DNA of 6,133 nucleotides from Pelagibacteraceae bacterium (GCA_002684895.1 NYVZ01000020.1:8355-14487); one strand, 5' to 3'; shown: positions 1-6,133, counted from the stretch's first letter. The notes: generated from the letters alone by a model not told the origin. Numbers and translations: made by a program.

Positions 1-1251
1 TGCTGGAAGACAAAAAAAGATTTAGATGATTATTTGCATAGAATTGAAGAAGCTGAAAAAAGAGATCATAGAAAACTTGGTAAAGCACTAGATCTCTTTC
101 ACTTTCAAGAAGAAAGCCCAGGAGCAGTGTTCTGGCATCAAAAAGGCTGGAGTTTATTTCAATCATTAGTTAAATTTATGAGAGAAAAACAAAATGATGC
201 TGGTTATTTAGAGGTGAATACTCCAGAAATGTTAGACAAGACTCTTTGGGAAAAGTCAGGACACTGGGATAAATTTCAGGAATATATGTACACAACAGAT
301 GCTGATAAAAAAACTTTTGCAATTAAACCTATGAACTGCCCTGGACATGTACAAGTTTTTAATCAAGGTTTAAAAAGTTATAAAGATCTACCTCTTAAAA
401 TTTCAGAATTTGGCAAAGTCCATAGATACGAACCTTCTGGAGCACTTCATGGTTTAATGAGAGTGAGGGCATTTACCCAAGATGACGCGCATATTTTTTG
501 CACCCAAGAACAAATTACTGAGGAGTCACTTAAAGTTACAAACTTAATTTTAGATATTTATAAATCATTTGGTTTTGAAAATGTAAAACTTAAGTTTTCA
601 GATCGTCCAGATAAAAGAGTAGGTAGCGATATAATTTGGGATCAAAGTGAAAAGGCTTTACTTGATGCTATCAAAGCAAGTGGCTTAAAGTATGAAGTAA
701 ATAAAGGAGAAGGAGCTTTTTACGGTCCAAAAATAGAGTTTGTTCTCATCGATGCAATTGGAAGAGAATGGCAGTGTGGAACCTTGCAAGTAGACTTTAA
801 TTTGCCAGGAAGATTAGATGCAACTTATGTTGCTGACAATGGTTCAAAACAAGTCCCAGTAATGCTGCACAGAGCCATGTTTGGATCTTTAGAGAGATTT
901 ATTGGAATTTTAATAGAGCATCATGCGGGCAAGTTTCCATTTTGGTTAGCACCAGATCAGGTTGCTGTTTTACCTATTAGTAGTGAACAAAATGATTATG
1001 CATTTAAATTAAAGATGTTACTTGAAAAAAAAGGATTAAGGTCTATTATTGATAATAGAAATGAAAAGATTAACTATAAAATTCGAGAACATTCTGTATC
1101 GAAAATTCCAGTTTTAATGATTTGTGGCGCAAAAGAAGTTCAAAATCAAACTATTACAATTCGTAGGTTTGGGCTGGAACAGCAGCAAACTATGAGCCTC
1201 GATGAAGCTATGGATAAATTGTCATTAGAATCACGCACTCCTTCTATTTAA
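1..1251 (+). CDS. thrS: Threonyl-tRNA synthetase, 3' part (5' end outside window)
   Basis: Class II synthetase that activates threonine with ATP and charges tRNA-Thr in the cytoplasm. The frame is open from base 1 and ends at TAA 1249-1251, leaving 416 residues. A TTG at 34 is only an internal Leu codon, because synthetase-like sequence continues upstream of it (CWKTKKDLDDYLHRIEEAEKR). The catalytic core shows the three expected zinc ligands: Cys113 (in NCPGH), His164 (in QDDAHIF) and His290 (in VMLHRA). Their spacings of 51 and 126 match E. coli Cys334/His385/His511. Motif 2 Arg142 (RYEPSG) and motif 3 Arg299 (GSLERFIGIL) are present. From about residue 311 comes the anticodon-binding domain, with the RNEKINYKIREH block. 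By this alignment about 221 residues are missing, which would hold the TGS and editing domains; whether those are intact cannot be judged. Full length would be near 637, normal for the family. Confidence 0.98.
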   Translation, partial: CWKTKKDLDDYLHRIEEAEKRDHRKLGKALDLFHFQEESPGAVFWHQKGWSLFQSLVKFMREKQNDAGYLEVNTPEMLDKTLWEKSGHWDKFQEYMYTTDADKKTFAIKPMNCPGHVQVFNQGLKSYKDLPLKISEFGKVHRYEPSGALHGLMRVRAFTQDDAHIFCTQEQITEESLKVTNLILDIYKSFGFENVKLKFSDRPDKRVGSDIIWDQSEKALLDAIKASGLKYEVNKGEGAFYGPKIEFVLIDAIGREWQCGTLQVDFNLPGRLDATYVADNGSKQVPVMLHRAMFGSLERFIGILIEHHAGKFPFWLAPDQVAVLPISSEQNDYAFKLKMLLEKKGLRSIIDNRNEKINYKIREHSVSKIPVLMICGAKEVQNQTITIRRFGLEQQQTMSLDEAMDKLSLESRTPSI

Positions 1252-1277
1252 TGCATAAAATAAAGTTTTCTAATTAA
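1251..1277 (+). other. Possible 8-codon bridging mini-ORF between thrS and infC
   Basis: An ATG at 1251-1253 shares its A with the last base of the thrS stop (TAATG). It opens an 8-codon frame (MHKIKFSN) that ends at TAA 1275-1277, whose last A is the first base of the infC ATG (again TAATG). The mini-ORF thus fills the 25-nt gap with a 1-nt overlap at each end. There is no clear Shine-Dalgarno sequence ahead of infC, so terminating ribosomes could be relayed by reinitiation. This is a reading of the sequence only; short frames like this arise by chance in AT-rich DNA, and I do not claim a functional peptide. Confidence 0.25.
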
Positions 1278-1780
1278 TGAGAGGTCCAAGAGTTAACAAA
1301 AGAATTCGTGCAAATGAGGTACAACTTATTACGCATGAAGGTGATAATATTGGAATTGTTCCTATTGGCGAGGCCCTGGACAGAGCTAGAGAGGTTGGCT
1401 TAGATTTAATTGAAGTTGCGCCTAATGTAAAACCACCAGTCTGTAAAATTATTGATTATGGAAAGTATAAGTATGAAATTCAAAAAAAAACAAGTCAGGC
1501 GAAAAAAAAACAAAAAATTATTACTCTTAAAGAACTTAAGATGAGACCTAGCACTGATAAACATGATTATGATTTTAAAATGAAAAATGCGAAAAAATTT
1601 ATTTCTAAAGGAGATAAAGTTAAATTTACGATCAGATTTAAAGGAAGAGAAATGGACTACATGAAAGCAGCCTATGATCTTGTAGATAAGATTATTACAG
1701 ATACCAAGGATATTTCAAAGGTAGAACAAAAAGCAAAACTTGAGGGTAGGCAAATGACCCTTATTATTCAACCAAATTAA
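1277..1780 (+). CDS. infC: Translation initiation factor IF-3
   Basis: IF-3 binds the 30S subunit, keeps it from joining 50S prematurely and proofreads start-codon and initiator-tRNA pairing. The 167-residue product has the N domain at about residues 1-70 (RVNKRIRANEVQLI, then GLDLIEVAPNVKPPVCKIIDYGKYKYE), a lysine-rich helical linker at about 70-83, and the C domain to the end (KELKMRPSTDKHDYDFKMK, IRFKGREM, LEGRQMTLII). It is shorter than the 180-residue E. coli protein, mostly at the N-terminus. The ATG at 1277 is well fixed: an in-frame TAA lies at 1271-1273 with only a TTA codon between, and conserved sequence begins at residue 5. The start is ATG, unlike the AUU start used for autoregulation in E. 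coli. No convincing Shine-Dalgarno sequence precedes it. Two A9 runs (1482-1490 and 1502-1510) encode the linker. Confidence 0.98.
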   Translation: MRGPRVNKRIRANEVQLITHEGDNIGIVPIGEALDRAREVGLDLIEVAPNVKPPVCKIIDYGKYKYEIQKKTSQAKKKQKIITLKELKMRPSTDKHDYDFKMKNAKKFISKGDKVKFTIRFKGREMDYMKAAYDLVDKIITDTKDISKVEQKAKLEGRQMTLIIQPN

Positions 1781-1815
1781 TCAATTATTGATATTGTTAT
1801 TATATCTTTATTAGG

Positions 1816-1834
1816 TATAACCACACTCGTTATG
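1816..1834 (+). other. Small inverted repeat enclosing the rpmI start codon
   Basis: ATAAC at 1817-1821 pairs perfectly with GTTAT at 1829-1833 across a 7-nt loop (CACACTC). A U-G pair (1816 with 1834) can extend the stem to six. The rpmI ATG (1832-1834) lies entirely in the 3' arm, so the RNA hairpin would hide the start codon. In E. coli, bL20 represses rpmI-rplT translation by binding RNA upstream of rpmI, so this gap is a sensible place for control. The stem has a single G-C pair and is weak; five-base repeats are common by chance. Confidence 0.2.
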
Positions 1835-2038
1835 GGTAAGCTAAAGACCAAAAGTTCAGCAAAAAAAAGATTTAAAATCACCGCAAAGGGTAAAGTAAAA
1901 TCCGCACAAGCTGGTAAAAGGCATGGAATGATTAAAAGAACTAATTCTCAAATTAGAAAATTAAGAGGGACTACGATTTTATCTAAACAAGATGCAAAGA
2001 TTATAAAATCTTATATGCCTAATAGTTTAAGAGGATAA
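1832..2038 (+). CDS. rpmI: Large-subunit ribosomal protein bL35
   Basis: Small, very basic protein of the 50S subunit. The 68 residues compare with 65 in E. coli and cover the whole family: N-terminal KLKTKSSAKKRFKITAKGKVK, then the KRHGMIKR block, QIRKLRGT, and the C-terminal ILSKQDAKIIKSYMP. The HGMIKR version of the middle block is typical of alphaproteobacterial bL35, as far as I recall the family. Residue 2 is Gly (MGKL) where most homologues have Pro (MPKL). The start is set by family length and by N-terminal match. The nearest purine-rich match, AGG at 1813-1815, is 16 nt away, too far to be a normal ribosome binding site. The gene follows infC after 51 nt, the longest gap in the window, and is followed by rplT after 1 nt. 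Confidence 0.98.
   Translation: MGKLKTKSSAKKRFKITAKGKVKSAQAGKRHGMIKRTNSQIRKLRGTTILSKQDAKIIKSYMPNSLRG
2029..2035 (+). promoter_or_regulatory. Ribosome binding site of rplT
   Basis: AAGAGGA at 2029-2035 lies inside the last codons of rpmI and ends 4 nt before the rplT ATG at 2040. It is the best Shine-Dalgarno match at any junction in the window. The rpmI stop (2036-2038) sits between this site and the start, so rpmI and rplT translation are likely coupled. Confidence 0.65.
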
Positions 2039-2039
2039 T

Positions 2040-2396
2040 ATGGCTAGAGTTAAAAGAGGAAAAACTAGTAAAGCGAAACATAAAAAAGTTTTAAAAGCTG
2101 CAAAGGGGTATTGGGGAAGAAGAAAAAATACTATTAGAGTTGCAAAGCAAGCTGTAGAAAAAGCAATGCAGTATGCCTATAGAGATAGAAGAAGAAATAA
2201 AAGAAACTTTAGGTCACTCTGGATACAAAGAATCAATGCTGGGGTAAGATCTGAAGGATTAACTTATTCAAAGTTTATTAATGGGCTTGCGAAATCAAAG
2301 ATAAATATTGATAGAAAAGTATTAGCAGATATCGCATATAATAATCCAGAGACCTTCAAATCTATCGTAAAAAAGGTACAATCTCATTTAAATTAA
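2040..2396 (+). CDS. rplT: Large-subunit ribosomal protein bL20
   Basis: 23S rRNA-binding protein needed early in 50S assembly; in E. coli and Bacillus it also represses its own operon. The 118-residue length is the family norm. The N-terminal basic extension (MARVKRGKTSKAKHKKVLKAAKGYWGRRKNTIRVAKQAV, residues 1-39 in outline) and the globular RNA-binding part (YAYRDRRRNKRNFRSLWIQRINAG, then SKFINGLAKSKINIDRKVLADIA) are both complete. Gly-Tyr-Trp-Gly-Arg-Arg replaces the commoner GYRGRR. The start is fixed by the conserved MARVKRG and by the AAGAGGA site just upstream. One base separates it from rpmI and seven from pheS; its stop codon lies in the centre of an inverted repeat shared with the pheS start. 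Confidence 0.99.
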   Translation: MARVKRGKTSKAKHKKVLKAAKGYWGRRKNTIRVAKQAVEKAMQYAYRDRRRNKRNFRSLWIQRINAGVRSEGLTYSKFINGLAKSKINIDRKVLADIAYNNPETFKSIVKKVQSHLN

Positions 2397-2406
2397 AATT
2401 TAAATG
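2385..2406 (+). repeat. Perfect 10-bp inverted repeat across the rplT-pheS junction
   Basis: CATTTAAATT at 2385-2394 is the exact reverse complement of AATTTAAATG at 2397-2406, with AA between. As RNA, the innermost pair must open, giving a 9-bp stem and 4-nt loop. The rplT stop (2394-2396) falls in the loop and the pheS ATG (2404-2406) forms the base of the 3' arm. Complementarity ends at the next base on each side. Only the outermost pair is G-C and no U-tract follows, so it is not a normal terminator. Control of pheS initiation or an RNA processing site are possible; chance in AT-rich DNA is the alternative. Confidence 0.5.
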
Positions 2407-3471
2407 TTAGATCTAAAAAACTTATCTCAAGAGATAAATTCTAAAATTCAGGAAATTACAGATAGACAATCTTTAGAATCTTTAAAAACTTTTTATCTTG
2501 GAAAAAAGGGTGTGATTACTGAAGCCTTTAAAAGTATGGGCAAAATAGATGCTGACCAAAGAAAAAATTTTGCGGCTGAACTAAATTCAATTAAGACAAA
2601 TTTAGTAACACAAATTAATGTACACGAAACTAAAGTTGAGCTTAAAGAGATCGAAGAAAAATTGATTTCAGAAAAAATTGATATTACACTTCCAGCTAAA
2701 GAAATTACAAAAGGAAAGATTCATCCAGTATCTCAAGTTATTGATGAACTAACGTGTATTTTTGCTGAAATTGGATTTTCTGTTGCAGAAGGACCTGATG
2801 TTGAAAATGAATTTAATAATTTTACGGCATTAAATACACCTGAGCATCATCCCGCGAGAGATATGCATGATACTTTTTATTTAGATGAAAATAAAAAAAC
2901 TTTACTTCGAACTCACACATCACCTGTTCAAATCAGAACAATGCTAAATAACAAACCACCAATTAAGATCATTGCACCAGGCCGAACTTACAGATGCGAT
3001 AGTGATATGACACACACACCTATGTTTCATCAGTTAGAAGGTTTACATATCGATAAAGATGTGAATATGGGAAATTTAAAAGGTTGTTTAGATTTTTTCT
3101 TAAAAAAATTCTTTGAAGATGAAAATCTTGAAATGAGATTTAGACCTAGCCACTTTCCATTTACCGAGCCAAGTGTAGAAGTCGACATTAGTTATAAACT
3201 TGAAAATAATAAAATTGTTGTTGGCAAGGGAGACAATTGGCTTGAAGTTTTAGGTTGTGGGATGGTTCATCCTAACGTTTTGAGAAACGTAAAAATAGAT
3301 CCAAAAAAATTTCAAGGATATGCTTTTGGCGTAGGCATAGATCGTCTTGCAATGTTAAAATATGGAATTACTGATTTGAGATCATTTTTTGAAGGTGATC
3401 TTAGATGGTCTAATCATTATGGTTTTGATGCAAATGATGTACCCACAAACTATAGAGGTCTGAGCAAATGA
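2404..3471 (+). CDS. pheS: Phenylalanyl-tRNA synthetase, alpha subunit
   Basis: Catalytic subunit of the alpha2-beta2 class IIc enzyme that charges tRNA-Phe. The 355 residues consist of an N-terminal helical coiled-coil arm (about 1-95, with YLGKKGVITEAFKSMG) that contacts tRNA, and a catalytic domain from about His107 (HPVSQVIDEL). Visible active-site blocks are GPDVENEFNNFTALNTPEHHPAR, THTSPVQ (170-176), THTPMFHQLEG (203-213), FRPSHFPFTEPSVEVD (246-261) and the motif 3 GVGIDRL (309-315). It is longer than E. coli PheS (327) partly through a tail after RWSNHYGF, a feature I associate with alphaproteobacteria. The ATG at 2404 gives a normal N-terminus but has no Shine-Dalgarno sequence and lies in an inverted repeat. 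There is no pheM-like leader gene upstream. It overlaps pheT by 4 nt. Confidence 0.99.
   Translation: MLDLKNLSQEINSKIQEITDRQSLESLKTFYLGKKGVITEAFKSMGKIDADQRKNFAAELNSIKTNLVTQINVHETKVELKEIEEKLISEKIDITLPAKEITKGKIHPVSQVIDELTCIFAEIGFSVAEGPDVENEFNNFTALNTPEHHPARDMHDTFYLDENKKTLLRTHTSPVQIRTMLNNKPPIKIIAPGRTYRCDSDMTHTPMFHQLEGLHIDKDVNMGNLKGCLDFFLKKFFEDENLEMRFRPSHFPFTEPSVEVDISYKLENNKIVVGKGDNWLEVLGCGMVHPNVLRNVKIDPKKFQGYAFGVGIDRLAMLKYGITDLRSFFEGDLRWSNHYGFDANDVPTNYRGLSK
3454..3458 (+). promoter_or_regulatory. Likely ribosome binding site of pheT
   Basis: AGAGG at 3454-3458, inside the last codons of pheS, ends 9 nt before the pheT ATG at 3468, a usual spacing. With the ATGA overlap it supports coupled synthesis of the two subunits in equal amounts. 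Confidence 0.5.
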
Positions 3472-5837
3472 AATTAACAGTACCATGGCTAAAGAAACAC
3501 TTGAGTACAAAAAAATCATTAGATCAAATAGTTGGTGCTTTAACAAATATAGGTTTAGAAGTTGAAGATGTCATAAAGCCAGATGCAAATTTAAAACTTT
3601 TTAAAGTTGTAAAAATAATAAAAACAGAAAAACACCCAAATGCTGATAAATTAAAAATTTGTGATGTTGATGTTAATGGTAAACTTGAAAAGGTAGTGTG
3701 TGGAGCCTCAAATGCTAGAGATGGACTTTTAACAGTATATGCACCGCCAGGAGCAGTTATTCCAAAAAATGGAATGAAATTAGTTGTCGCTCAAATCAGA
3801 GGTGTTGAGTCAAAAGGTATGCTTTGTTCGGAGAGTGAATTAGGAGTTTCAGAAATCAGTGATGGAATCATAGAGATTAAAAATAAGAAAGTTGGTGAAA
3901 ATTTTTTTAAAAATAGTGATGATGTAATAGATATTTCTATAACACCAAATCGATCAGATTGTTTGGGCATTAAGGGTATCGCAAGAGACTTGAGCGCCTA
4001 TGGCCTTGGGAAATTAATTGAAGAAAAAAAAATTAAATTAAAAGAACAATCAAAAAAAAAAATTAAAGTTGTTATAAAAAAAAACTCAGGGTGTAACACA
4101 TTTGGCTCTTTGTACATTGAAGGTATTAAAAATTGCGAAAGTCCAAAATGGTTAAAAAAAGACTTAAATGCATTAGGTTTAAAGCCAATTTCTGCAGTCG
4201 TTGATATTACAAATTATATAATGTTTGACCTTAATAGACCAATGCATGCTTATGACTCAGATAAAATTAATGGAAATATAATTATAAGGCAATCAAAGAA
4301 TGGTGAAAGTTTTGAAGCTTTAGATGAAAAAAAATATCATATACCAAGCAATGCCTGTTTAATTACAGATGAAAAGAAAATATTAGGCCTAGGCGGTATA
4401 ATTGGCGGTCAATCTAGTGCGATTAATCTTAATACAAAAAATATAGTTTTAGAAGCTGCTGCATTTGATCCAGTCAAAATCGCAAAAGTATCTAAACAAT
4501 TAGGCATAATTACTGACGCAAAATTCAGATTTGAGAGAGGTGTTGATCCCAATTCAACAGAGAGCGGTTTAAAATTAGCAGCAAAACTAATTCAAGAAAT
4601 ATGTGGAGGTAAAATCTCAAAAATTAATATTATAGGGGATCAAAAATTTATAAAAAGAAAAGTTAAATTTGATATTAATAACTTTAAAAAATTAATTGGA
4701 TTTTCAGTTAGTAGCAAGGATTGTCAAAAAATCTTAGGAACATTAGGATTTAAGATTAAAGTAAAAAAACAAGTTTTGGATATTGATGTACCTAGCTGGA
4801 GACCAGATGTGAACCAAGAAGCAGATATAATAGAAGAAATTTTAAGAATTAAGGGATTAGATAAAGTTTCATCTATATCTCCACTATCAAATCAAAATAA
4901 ACCAGCATTAAGTTACCATCAAAAATTATTTCATTTAGTTCAAAGATCATTTGCTAGTAGAGGTTTTTTTGAAACTATAAGTTGGTCGTTTACAAATAGT
5001 AAGTTCAATCAGTATTATACAGATCAATCAATCAAAATAACGAATCCAATTTCATCCGATTTAGATGTGTTAAGAAGTTCAAACTTTGTAAATTTAATAC
5101 TACAGGCAAAATCAAACTTAGATCGGTCGAATTTAAATCTACAGATGTTTGAAGTTGGACCGGTATTTAAGGCTGATTTAACCCAAGAAACAATAGCATC
5201 AGGTATTTTAGTTGGTAAAAAAATAAGTTCCACTTGGATAGATAGTGATCAGGACTTTAATGTAATTGATGCAAAAGAAGATTTATATTTTATTTTAAGC
5301 GATTTGGAATTATCATTAGATAACTTGGTCATAGAAAAAAGTGATAAAAGTTACTATCACCCAGGCCAGTCAGGTAATATTTTTTTAGGTAATAAAAAAG
5401 GTCCCAAAGTTGGGAGTTTTGGAACCATTCATCCTTTAATTTTAAAAAAAATGGATATTCAAAAATCAAATATCATTGGGCTAGAAATTTATCTTGATAA
5501 TTTTATTGAGCCAAAAAAACCATCAAGAATCTCAAAAAAACAGCTTAAAAAATATGATTTTCAAACGGTGGAGAGAGATTTTTCATTTATTTTAGATAAA
5601 AATGTTAGGGCTGGGGATCTGGTTTCATTAATAAAAAAAACAAATGAAATAATAAAATCCGTAAATGTATTTGACGTATATGAGGGTGAAAATATTGAAA
5701 AAGATAAAAAATCGTTAGCAATAAAAGTTCAGTTTGAACCAACTGATAAAACATTAAACGATAAAGAAATTGATGAACTATCGGATAAAATTATTTTAGC
5801 TGCTAAAAGCTTAGGTGGTTCATTAAGATCTCAATGA
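3468..5837 (+). CDS. pheT: Phenylalanyl-tRNA synthetase, beta subunit
   Basis: Beta subunit of PheRS; it binds tRNA-Phe and hydrolyses mischarged Tyr-tRNA-Phe. The 789 residues (E. coli 795) show the full set of domains: B1 start MKLTVPWLKKHL; an EMAP-like tRNA-binding OB domain at about 40-150 (HPNADKL at 56-62, GMLCSESELG); a lysine-rich linker; the B3/B4 editing domain at about 200-380; B5 at about 395-465 (PSWRPD at 442-447, IIEEILRIKG); a catalytic-like domain; and the C-terminal FDX-ACB anticodon domain from about 695 (VERDFSF at 701). Residues aligning with the E. coli editing site, as I remember it, are all kept: His260 (MHAYD), Gly313, Glu329, Thr349 and Ala351. Editing is therefore inferred to be active. 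The linker is encoded by three long A runs (4024-4084). The start overlaps the pheS stop (ATGA), and the stop overlaps the lepA start the same way. Confidence 0.99.
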   Translation: MKLTVPWLKKHLSTKKSLDQIVGALTNIGLEVEDVIKPDANLKLFKVVKIIKTEKHPNADKLKICDVDVNGKLEKVVCGASNARDGLLTVYAPPGAVIPKNGMKLVVAQIRGVESKGMLCSESELGVSEISDGIIEIKNKKVGENFFKNSDDVIDISITPNRSDCLGIKGIARDLSAYGLGKLIEEKKIKLKEQSKKKIKVVIKKNSGCNTFGSLYIEGIKNCESPKWLKKDLNALGLKPISAVVDITNYIMFDLNRPMHAYDSDKINGNIIIRQSKNGESFEALDEKKYHIPSNACLITDEKKILGLGGIIGGQSSAINLNTKNIVLEAAAFDPVKIAKVSKQLGIITDAKFRFERGVDPNSTESGLKLAAKLIQEICGGKISKINIIGDQKFIKRKVKFDINNFKKLIGFSVSSKDCQKILGTLGFKIKVKKQVLDIDVPSWRPDVNQEADIIEEILRIKGLDKVSSISPLSNQNKPALSYHQKLFHLVQRSFASRGFFETISWSFTNSKFNQYYTDQSIKITNPISSDLDVLRSSNFVNLILQAKSNLDRSNLNLQMFEVGPVFKADLTQETIASGILVGKKISSTWIDSDQDFNVIDAKEDLYFILSDLELSLDNLVIEKSDKSYYHPGQSGNIFLGNKKGPKVGSFGTIHPLILKKMDIQKSNIIGLEIYLDNFIEPKKPSRISKKQLKKYDFQTVERDFSFILDKNVRAGDLVSLIKKTNEIIKSVNVFDVYEGENIEKDKKSLAIKVQFEPTDKTLNDKEIDELSDKIILAAKSLGGSLRSQ

Positions 5838-6133
5838 CAGATATAAACCTAATAAGAAACTTCTCTATTGTTGCCCATATAGACCATGGTAAATCCACAC
5901 TCGCTGATCGATTAATACAAACTTGTGGCGGGTTAACCGATAGAGAAATGAAGGACCAGGTTCTAGACTCAATGGATATTGAGCGAGAAAGAGGCATAAC
6001 TATTAAAGCTCAAACCGTAAGATTAAAATACAGTCATAGTGATGGTAAAGAGTATATTTTAAACATAATAGATACCCCCGGACATGTTGATTTTAGCTAT
6101 GAAGTGAACAGATCATTAGCAGCCTGTGAGGGA
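5834..6133 (+). CDS. lepA: Elongation factor 4 (LepA GTPase), 5' part, cut by window end
   Basis: Ribosome-bound translational GTPase related to EF-G, linked to back-translocation, to translation under ionic stress and to 30S biogenesis. The first 100 codons run from ATG 5834 to the window edge without a stop. The G1 P-loop AHIDHGKST is at residues 14-22, the switch I block MDIERERGITIKAQ at 47-60 with Thr56, and G3 DTPGH at 80-84. IERERGITIKAQ and SYEVNRSLAACEG point to LepA and not to EF-G, TypA or IF-2. The C-terminal LepA-specific domain lies outside the window. The start gives the usual LepA N-terminus (NLIRNFSIVAHIDHGK) and overlaps the pheT stop by 4 nt (ATGA). No clear Shine-Dalgarno sequence is seen at normal distance (GGTGG at 5814-5818 is 15 nt away), so translation probably depends on pheT. 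Confidence 0.97.
   Translation, partial: MTDINLIRNFSIVAHIDHGKSTLADRLIQTCGGLTDREMKDQVLDSMDIERERGITIKAQTVRLKYSHSDGKEYILNIIDTPGHVDFSYEVNRSLAACEG

Noticed and set aside
34..36. TTG as a start codon for thrS
   Set aside because: The frame continues upstream to base 1 with synthetase-like residues, and the alignment with E. coli places this point about 230 residues into the protein.
1780..1792. ATCAA-TTA-TTGAT hairpin after infC as a transcription terminator
   Set aside because: The stem is five pairs with one G-C and a 3-nt loop, and no clean T-run follows; the operon order also argues for read-through.
1794..1821. Promoter-like pair TTGTTA (1794-1799), 16-nt spacer, TATAAC (1816-1821) ahead of rpmI
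   Set aside because: Such matches are frequent in AT-rich DNA, and a start site near 1828 would leave only about four bases of leader. Not strong enough to list as a promoter without transcript-end data.
5024..5233. 69-codon open frame on the minus strand inside pheT
   Set aside because: It lies wholly within the well-conserved pheT frame, matches no family I recognise, and is the kind of antisense shadow expected from AT-rich coding sequence.
5803..5997. 64-codon open frame on the minus strand over the pheT-lepA junction
   Set aside because: It is antisense to the end of pheT and to the conserved GTPase core of lepA; the plus-strand reading fully explains the sequence.

Overview
The window is a compact, single-direction (+ strand), AT-rich (roughly 30% GC by eye) run of translation genes: the 3' part of thrS, then infC, rpmI, rplT, pheS and pheT complete, and the first 100 codons of lepA. 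The organism is most likely an alphaproteobacterium with a small, streamlined, low-GC genome. The Pelagibacterales (SAR11) are the best guess, but this is recognition from memory and not a tested placement. Supporting signs are the bL35 block KRHGMIKR followed by QIRKLRGT, the PheS C-terminal extension past the RW..HYGF motif, lysine- and AT-rich codon use, and almost no intergenic DNA.

Layout: thrS (1-1251, 5' end outside the window; its editing domains lie upstream), 25-nt gap, infC (1277-1780), 51-nt gap, rpmI (1832-2038), 1-nt gap, rplT (2040-2396), 7-nt gap, pheS (2404-3471), 4-nt ATGA overlap, pheT (3468-5837), 4-nt ATGA overlap, lepA (5834 to the window edge). I see no rho-independent terminator, tRNA, rRNA, CRISPR array or mobile element. 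No stretch over 51 nt lacks a gene, so the genes are probably co-transcribed.

The genes supply two aminoacyl-tRNA synthetases (Thr, and both subunits of Phe), initiation factor 3, two large-subunit ribosomal proteins and the elongation GTPase LepA/EF4. The thrS-infC-rpmI-rplT-pheST order is the classic one known from E. coli. Differences from E. coli are the ATG (not ATT) start of infC, no pheM leader-peptide gene, and lepA instead of ihfA after pheT.

I see no undescribed system here. The items worth a second look are at the junctions: an 8-codon mini-ORF that exactly bridges the thrS stop and infC start, a perfect 10-bp inverted repeat whose 3' arm ends in the pheS start codon, a small hairpin containing the rpmI start codon, and clusters of A9-A11 runs in the linkers of infC and pheT.
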